Assembly: GCF_900634625.1 (NCBI RefSeq)
Contig: NC_041022.1
Coordinates: forward strand, 21,839,271 to 21,903,270
DNA: 64,000 nucleotides
Source of the DNA: Parambassis ranga
Taxonomy: Eukaryota > Chordata > Actinopteri > Ambassidae
Direction: 5' to 3'
A program made the position numbers and the translations under genes. Below the pieces are notes generated by a model. That model was given only the letters and a program-made list of their open reading frames with translations, was not told where the DNA came from and made no database searches. Below, one piece after another: positions 57,340 to 64,000 of the stretch (positions within the stretch are counted from its first letter, which is position 1; each line of letters opens with the position of its first letter).

Positions 57340-57690
57340 CTAATGATGGTGCAGCACAGTGGTTAGTTTGTGGTTTACTGTCGCCTCACAGCAAGAAGAT
57401 TTCTGAGAATCCGGCTCAGGCCCTTCTGTGTGGAGTTTGCATGTTCTGCCTGTGCCTGCCTCTGGCTTTAAAGCTAAAGATCTAAATGTCTAAAGCGTGC
57501 TTGTTAGGTTAATTGGTGACTTTAAACTGTGCATAGGTGTGAGTGCAAGTTGTATGGTTGTTTGTCTGTGTATGTTGCCCTGTGATGGACTGGCAACCTG
57601 TCCAGCGTGTACCCCACCTTTAGCTAGCTGGGATGATCCTGTACTACAGAAAAAAGCGGGTTTAGAAGATGGATGGATGAATGTTCTAAT
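57340..57690. repeat. Teleost interspersed repeat, SINE-like with GGATG tail (unit 3 copy)
   Basis: Duplicate of 26440-26785, with the same landmarks (GCACAGTGGTTAG, GACTGGCAACCTG and a GATGGATGGATGAATG end). Confidence 0.65.
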
Positions 57691-58568
57691 GAGAAACAGG
57701 AGGTCTGCCATAGCTATAACAGTATTTACACGTCAGTAAAGTGCCATGAGACGCACTGCATTTGCTAAGAGGGCAGACAAAGACAAAGTACATTGCAAAA
57801 CATGTCAGATTGTTTGTGCTCTGCTGTTTATTTTTTGTGTAAGACTTTCTTGGATGTTTTGTATCACATGTCAGATACAGCTGAATTAATGCTATCTGCT
57901 ATCTAATTGCTCTGGGGAATATATCTGACCACATTCTGATGACCTGCACTACAATGTTGGAACAAGAATAAGTACATTAGTACTATGACTTAGTCATTTT
58001 TATTACATATACTACATGTCCTCATCCTGAGAGAAATCAGTTCATTTGTCAGTGCATTCTGATCTCTGGCCACACTCTGGATGTTAGCCACTGCCATTTT
58101 TTGCGCACTTAAAAATAAAATGTGAGACTGGAATTTTTTAAATATTGAAATTCATAAAGATATTCAAAATCTAAAAGCTAGACTGAAGAAGTGAGCTTTT
58201 GTTTAATATTTTAATGAAATATATAATGAAATATAATATTAAATAGCTCAAATGCTAAAAGGAATCCCAATCTCTTTGGGTTAAAGTGTGGAGTGATGTC
58301 ATGTCCACCATGCCACTCCTGTTTTATTGGCCTTAGTTTGCATATAAGTCAGATCACAAATAGCCAAGTGTCACTGACTGCCTGCTTTGACGATGTTCAT
58401 GTATGAGAAATTTAAGCCTCCAGCCTCCAAATGTGAAGAGGAAGAGGATAAAAATTATAATATTTATAATGTTTTAAAAATAAAAGACACAGAAATCACA
58501 ATTAACTGTTCAGATCAGAATCTGAATTCCTTTATTTATCCTTGAGGGGGAATTCATTGCTTTACACT
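57691..58568. other. 3' flank of protease C
   Basis: Collinear and nearly identical with 26786-27662. No gene was seen. Confidence 0.5.
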
Positions 58569-60109
58569 TTATATTCTGATGTTGTTGTTAGCACTTTGCT
58601 TGTGCAAAATGTCTTTAATCCAGTCCGTGTAAAAACAGACATTCAAGAACAGAGCTGGTAGCTCACAGGCATATTCACCAACACCTGAAATGATGCCGTA
58701 AATCATATTGTTGTAAACCACTCCACCACCGGAGTCACCCTAAGAGAGAGAAAAAGTTAGTAACTTAAATTTAGTTCCAAAACATGTGATAACTAGAAGA
58801 TAGAGCTAATATTACAAGCCATGTCAACTTACTTTACATGTATCCACTGTTTTTTCTTTGCCACAGAACCAGTTTCCAAATGGCTCATTTGGAAATAACT
58901 TCTGGATTTGCTTTCTGATTGTTTCACAGGTGCTAATCTGCATTTCTGCACATTGGAGCTTTTCAGGCTGACCAGGCACTGTACAAATGGTTTTAAAATA
59001 AATATGTTTTTCAAAGGAAATTGAGCTGCAGGTGATCAATCAGTCTTACCTTTTTTTCTGTTCCTATCAATTTGATAACCACCATTTCCTGCAACTTCAA
59101 CTTTTTTACCTCTAAAAAAAAAATCAAAAAGTTATTATCTTCCATTTCAATCCGTTTTTTCTCAGCACAAAACAAAATATTAGAAATACCACATCTGCCC
59201 ATCCACCTTTACTGGTCTAAATCAGTTAAGCCTCAGGTTACATGCTGCACTCTTTCTCATCACACGTATCACTTGAGACGATGGATGTAACCCTTAAAGG
59301 CCTACTGTAATATACTGAAAGATACTTTACTCACATCATAGTCTGTTCAGAACAGGAAGACTTGTCAGGAAGACTTATGGGTGTGATTTTTGAGGGATTT
59401 GGTAACAGCAGCAGCATGATGTCATATCTGGATAAACTACTGTTCTTTTAATTTCCACTTCCGGTTCTGAACCCACAGTTGCATACCTGCAAGAAGAAGA
59501 CCAACATGCTCCAGTCTCAATACAATCAATATGTCTAAAAGGTCAATGCCAGGAACATTAGTAATTACAAGAGCAACAACTTTTACATTAAGCCGTAAAA
59601 TGACAGGTTTGTAAAGTTTAATTAATTTCTGGCTACTTATCTATTAGGTAAACTTTTCTCACATTTTGCTCTTTTTGCAGTGAGCTGATGTTAGAATCCA
59701 CTCTTCATGGATCAGGGAGCCACCACACAGAGAACGCTTTCCATCCGACTCTCCAACTAATCTGACATGATACGCCCTCTGTGCAGGGTCACAGTCTTTA
59801 CCACCAAAAATCCTCTTCTGTAGATCTACTGCTGTGCTCACTGTGACACCTGAAAGAGACAGTCCTCAACAGGTGACCTTGAGTTAGAACAACATTTGTT
59901 TATACACAGGAAGCTTCACATTTACTGTTCAGAAGATGAAAACCGGTTGAGGTGTTTATTTCATCTTTATCTATAATTTGATTCTAACATACATACAGTT
60001 TACAAACAGAAAAAACATATCTGTAATAAAAAATATAATAAAATGAAAAAAGAACAGCTAAGCACTCACCAACCCACAGCACAAGGTGAAGAAATGTAAG
60101 ATGAGCCAT
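58569..60109 (-). pseudogene. Trypsin-like serine protease, copy C (frameshifted)
   Basis: Exons lie at exactly 30906 bases from those of copy B: 60070-60109, 59663-59849, 59335-59486, 59050-59111, 58833-58978 and 58569-58739. It carries the same one-base loss in exon 3 (CCAGATATGAC) that destroys the frame at the catalytic aspartate and the same nine-base gain. Unlike B it keeps Asp in VDTCK before the active serine. The other exons are open with the TSAHC and GDSGG motifs. It is a recent duplicate of an already broken gene. Confidence 0.85.
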
Positions 60110-60175
60110 CACTGTCATTGACCCCTCAACTTCTGTATGACAGTGTGACAGCGCTGCCTTTTTAAATCTGTTCAT

Positions 60176-62327
60176 GATGTTCTATTGGCCTCGAAGCCAC
60201 CAATACCTTCATGTGATCGACATGATCCTATTGGCTGCAGAACATTACACTTTGATGCAAAGTTTTGATGTCTTATCAAGTGTTCCTGTAGTGCAGCAGC
60301 ACAGTTTTACTCATGGTCTGTCAGCACATCATCACTCTTGATGAACAAGACATTTTGTTTTAAATTCTTTCCGACATTTTGTTTTTTGGTAGTATATAAA
60401 AAATATGAAAAGCATTCAATAATATGGTGTAATAATATTAATATAGTTTTACAATTTGATGATTATTAATTTCAGTGTGATTTCTGGCTGTCCTATGTCA
60501 ATTTTGTGAGTAAGGTCTACAGCATCAGGTTTTAAAAAGCACATTTTTCTTTCTTTCCTTTTTTTTTAAAAAAAAAAATCATTTTTTCTCAATTGTTTAA
60601 ACACCTTTTCTGAAAGCATGCCTCATATTCTCAGAACTCTACAACACAAAAAAAAAACACACACAATGGGCAAAACCCCTCAATTCTCCTGCATAACCAC
60701 CTCCTCCTAACCACCCTCACTCGTGGTGCACATCCTGCACTCAGGGATTTAACTTGTCAGTTAAAATAGTTTCAAATTTCATGTTGTGTTAACATGATGA
60801 AAAAAGTTTTTATGACTAATTTTATGGTTAAACTCATAAAATACATTTAAACAACAACAAAATGTGTTTAAGCTAATTGTATAACTAATGTTTCTGAGTT
60901 TCTCTTCACGTTGAGCTTACTCACATTTTAAGGCAGCAAATGAACTTACATTTTAAGTTGAACCACATGAAAAAGAATCATTCTAAAGATTATTTGGGTC
61001 TCGTTCCATCATGAGGTAAATGTTCTTAGAAAATGCATTAGAGCCATAGTTTGCTTATCAAAGCAAATGAAATGACAGAGTTATCTGTCTTATTTCCATA
61101 ATTTGCCCTTCTTGTAACAGGCAGGTTCCCCACTTAGTTCTGCTGACTGAATGTAAGCTGTCCTTCTCTGTGCTATGCAGCATATGTTCATAGCTTTATA
61201 GCAAAATTAAATATGTCCAAGAGGTTAAATTGAGGTAAATGGACTCATGGATTTTTTTTCCCCCCTGACGTTTCACCACTCCCCCAGGTGGCTTCCTCAG
61301 TTCTCTTGATTTTAAATAATCTAGTTGTATTTCACACTATGATAATTTCTTGCCTTCTGTATGCTGTATATGTAATATTAGTGGCAGTTTTTATTTCAAA
61401 GATTCAGAGGCTTTATTGTCATATGCACAGTATTGATGAAATGCTTGTAACCAGGCAGGCAGGTACCTCCAAGTAAGCATATGTACATAAAAAACAAAAA
61501 ACAAAAAAGTCATGTCATAATGTCAAAAAATATCACAAACTGTCACAAACTGTCACAAACTACTACATACCATAAGTTGCACCTTTGAGTTTATAAATGA
61601 AGGCTTGCCAACTCTCCAAGCACAGAGTACAAGTATATTAATCTGTCACATAAAAATTCACAGATAAAAACAGGTTAAACCTGTGATAAAAAAAATGAAG
61701 AAATAAACTATATTCTATTTGTACATTGACAGTATGCCTGTTTGGCTACTTCTGCTGTATTCTGAGGATTGTTTTCTTATTGTTTTTTCCTTTCTGTTGA
61801 ACATCACCATATGTATACAATACATTCTGTTAAGATGATCCATTACAGACTACAGACTACAGTCATTACTTTCTGACTACTCACTTGTGTCATTTTCAAT
61901 ATGTCAGTTGTGTCAAACAATCCATAAAACAATTGAACATACAGTGAGTGATTAGCATGTTGCAGTGAAACGTTTGTGTCAGTTAGGCTGTTTAGTAAAA
62001 TATATTCTTATTAAGTTTGCTTATCAGGACAGAGGCAGAGTCAGTGAACTCCCTCACTGAGTATATTTGGTTAGATTTGCTTTATAGACTGATAGTTGGC
62101 ATTCTATTGGAGACTGTTGTTATTCATTCAGTGAAGAGGCCACTGGAATATTCCACAACCGTATTTTACTCTTGACCACAGCACCAGCGATTGCTCAGAA
62201 ACAACAGTACAGTATGATGCTTTATGAAGATAAGATCATTGTTGCCAATATAATGCTAAGCAGGACTAAGAATGGCTTGTTTATGTGTGCTGCATGTATT
62301 TGGTCAAGAAAATGATCCAGTGTTACA
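60176..62327. other. Spacer between protease C and the Tc1 relic
   Basis: Collinear with 29270-31357, with one private stretch near 60300-60350 (GGTCTGTCAGCACATCATCAC). No gene was seen. Confidence 0.45.
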
Positions 62328-63525
62328 AATGTGTGAACCTTTGCTGTCAGTATCATCTGTGACTCCTTGTACAGCAACAACAGCTGCGGTCCAAGGTTTC
62401 TGTTAGCTGCTGATCAGTCCTACAGAAAGGTCTGGAAGAAGTTTAACCCATTCTTCAGTACAGAACAGCTTCAGTTCTGACACGTTGATGTGTTTCCTCA
62501 CATGAACTGCTTGTTTCAGGATCTTCCACAACATTTTTATTAGAATAAGGTCAGAACTTTGGCCCAACCATTTCAGGGTGTTAACTAATTATTTGTGTGG
62601 TTGTTGTTGTCTTGCTGTATGACCCACTTTGTCTTGAGCTCACAGACAGATGTCTGACATTTCCATCAATACAGACAAGTTAGTCTGGCTCAGATGCAGC
62701 AAAACAGGCCCAAACCATGATATTACCACCACATAAACAGATGAGGGAGGGTCATATGCTGGCCTGCAGCATCATTCTTTCTTCCAACATCAGGCTTCTT
62801 ATTTAAGACAAATAATTTTATTCTGGTCTCATCTGTCCACTCTGGTTTGTCCATGTGAGCTTTCAGAAACTGTAGACAGGCAGCAGTTTTCTTTTTGGAG
62901 AGTAGTGACTTTCTCCTTGCAGCTCTGATGTGCACACCGTGGTTGTTGTCCTGATGTTGGATTCATGAACATTAACATTAGCTAAATGTTAGCCTGGGTT
63001 CCTTTGTGACCTCTTAGCTGATAGACCACTCCTGGGGAGGGCGTATTTTCCACCATTTGTACACAGTCTGTGGATTTGTATAGTCCAGACTCTTTAGAGA
63101 TGGTTGTGTAGCTTTTTGCAGGAGCAACTATTTATATAAGGTCCTCAGAAATATCCTTTGATTATGCCATTATATATCCACAAACATGTTGTGACGATCA
63201 GACTGTCATCACTGTTGTTAAAGTAAAACTGGATACTCACTGACATCGTTCATTGACTGAATACACCTCTGAACAGATGGATTATAATTTGGCATTATAA
63301 TATATAAATAATCTTTGAGGTTCACATACTGTACTTGTACAACTCACACGTACCATTGGATCATTTTCTTAAACAAATACATGACAATGAAATATTTCTG
63401 CTTTACTAGTTTGATTCTCATTTGAAGTTCTCTTTAATTACTGTTAGATAGACATATGTAAAAAATAGTTGATGTTTTGGGACATATTTATGCAGAAATT
63501 TGAAAAATTCTAATGGCAGCAATGT
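62328..63525 (-). mobile_element. Decayed Tc1/mariner element (unit 3)
   Basis: The third copy of the relic. A minus-strand open piece at 62723-62935 reads HIRAARRKSLLSKKK, HMDKPE and WTDETRIKLF. This copy keeps the far end (TACCATTGGATCATTTTCTT to GCAGAAATTTGAAAAATTC), which shows how much the unit 1 copy has lost. Confidence 0.72.
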
Positions 63526-63733
63526 ATACTGCATAGCATTTGTGGAAGTGTTATGGCCCTTTATGATGGAGACAAGAGATACGGGTCAGGACACAACAAC
63601 TAAAATAAATTAGGGGGGTTAGGGTAAAATATAAATATAATCATTATATCATTAATATGAATTAATATTTGTTTATTGGAATAACCGAAACCGGGTTTAA
63701 CAAAAGAAATGTGAGGGAGATGTGGACTCAGTC

Positions 63734-64000
63734 AAATAGAATCAGAATCAGAATTAGAATCGTGTTTATTGCCATGTAAGTGAAGGGGATTCACATTACT
63801 AGGAATTTGCCTTAGTGACTGGTGCATACATAAAAACATAGAATAATTAACATGAAATAAGATAAAACAACACAAGACAAAATTAAGGTAAATAAGATAA
63901 GTAGTGCAAGATGGAAGTAAACAGTGCAAATAGTCATCATTGTGCAGTGACTATAATAAAGTGACAGTGCAGAGCAGTGTATTATTTACAGTTGAACAGT
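63734..64000. repeat. Teleost interspersed repeat (GAATCAGAATCAGAA family), cut by window end
   Basis: Same family and position as 32757-33236; it continues beyond the window. Confidence 0.6.

Overview
The window is nuclear DNA from a bony fish. The evidence is spliced Ig-receptor genes of the teleost CD22-like type, teleost-type S1 serine protease genes, and a typical fish load of transposons (Tc1, hAT, pogo/Tigger, RTE/Rex3-like and CACTA-like). A percomorph such as a cichlid is plausible, but the species cannot be fixed from sequence alone. All gene models were built by reading splice sites and codon phase by eye.

The backbone is a tandem amplification. A cassette of [trypsin-like protease on the minus strand, spacer with a Tc1 relic and a fossil Rac/RhoG-like exon, CD22-like Ig gene(s) on the plus strand] occurs in about two and a half copies. 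Protease copies lie at 1848-3377 (A), 27663-29203 (B) and 58569-60109 (C). Ig copies lie at 8568 (Ig1), 12816 (Ig2), 19132 (IgD, truncated), 23074 (Ig3), 37637 (Ig6), 42623 (Ig4) and 54249 (Ig5). A 100-base assembly gap (43564-43663) interrupts Ig4.

Most copies are damaged. Protease A is open over six exons and keeps the catalytic triad. B and C share one frameshift. Ig5 is open across all extracellular domains and the transmembrane segment but has lost its ITIM-bearing last exon. Ig3 has that exon but carries a stop in the V domain. Ig2 has a one-base deletion in its fourth Ig exon and an RTE retrotransposon in the preceding intron. Ig1 and Ig6 lack a signal exon and share a deletion.

Transposons date the amplification. 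A dead hAT element with shared frameshifts sits at the same site in both units, so it predates the duplication. The RTE insertion (unit 1), the pogo/Tigger insertion and the large CACTA-like element (both unit 2) came later. The CACTA-like element (44479-52597) is the most striking object: 8.1 kb with both ends, an open 832-codon transposase-like gene, and an open ten-exon companion gene resembling teleost SAMD3-like proteins. The two reading frames lie in the same frame, separated by a single stop and two codons.

Functionally, the Ig genes look like paired or inhibitory leukocyte receptors with tyrosine motifs in the tail, and the proteases look like secreted, trypsin-specific enzymes. Their interleaving reflects cassette duplication; no functional coupling is shown by the sequence.
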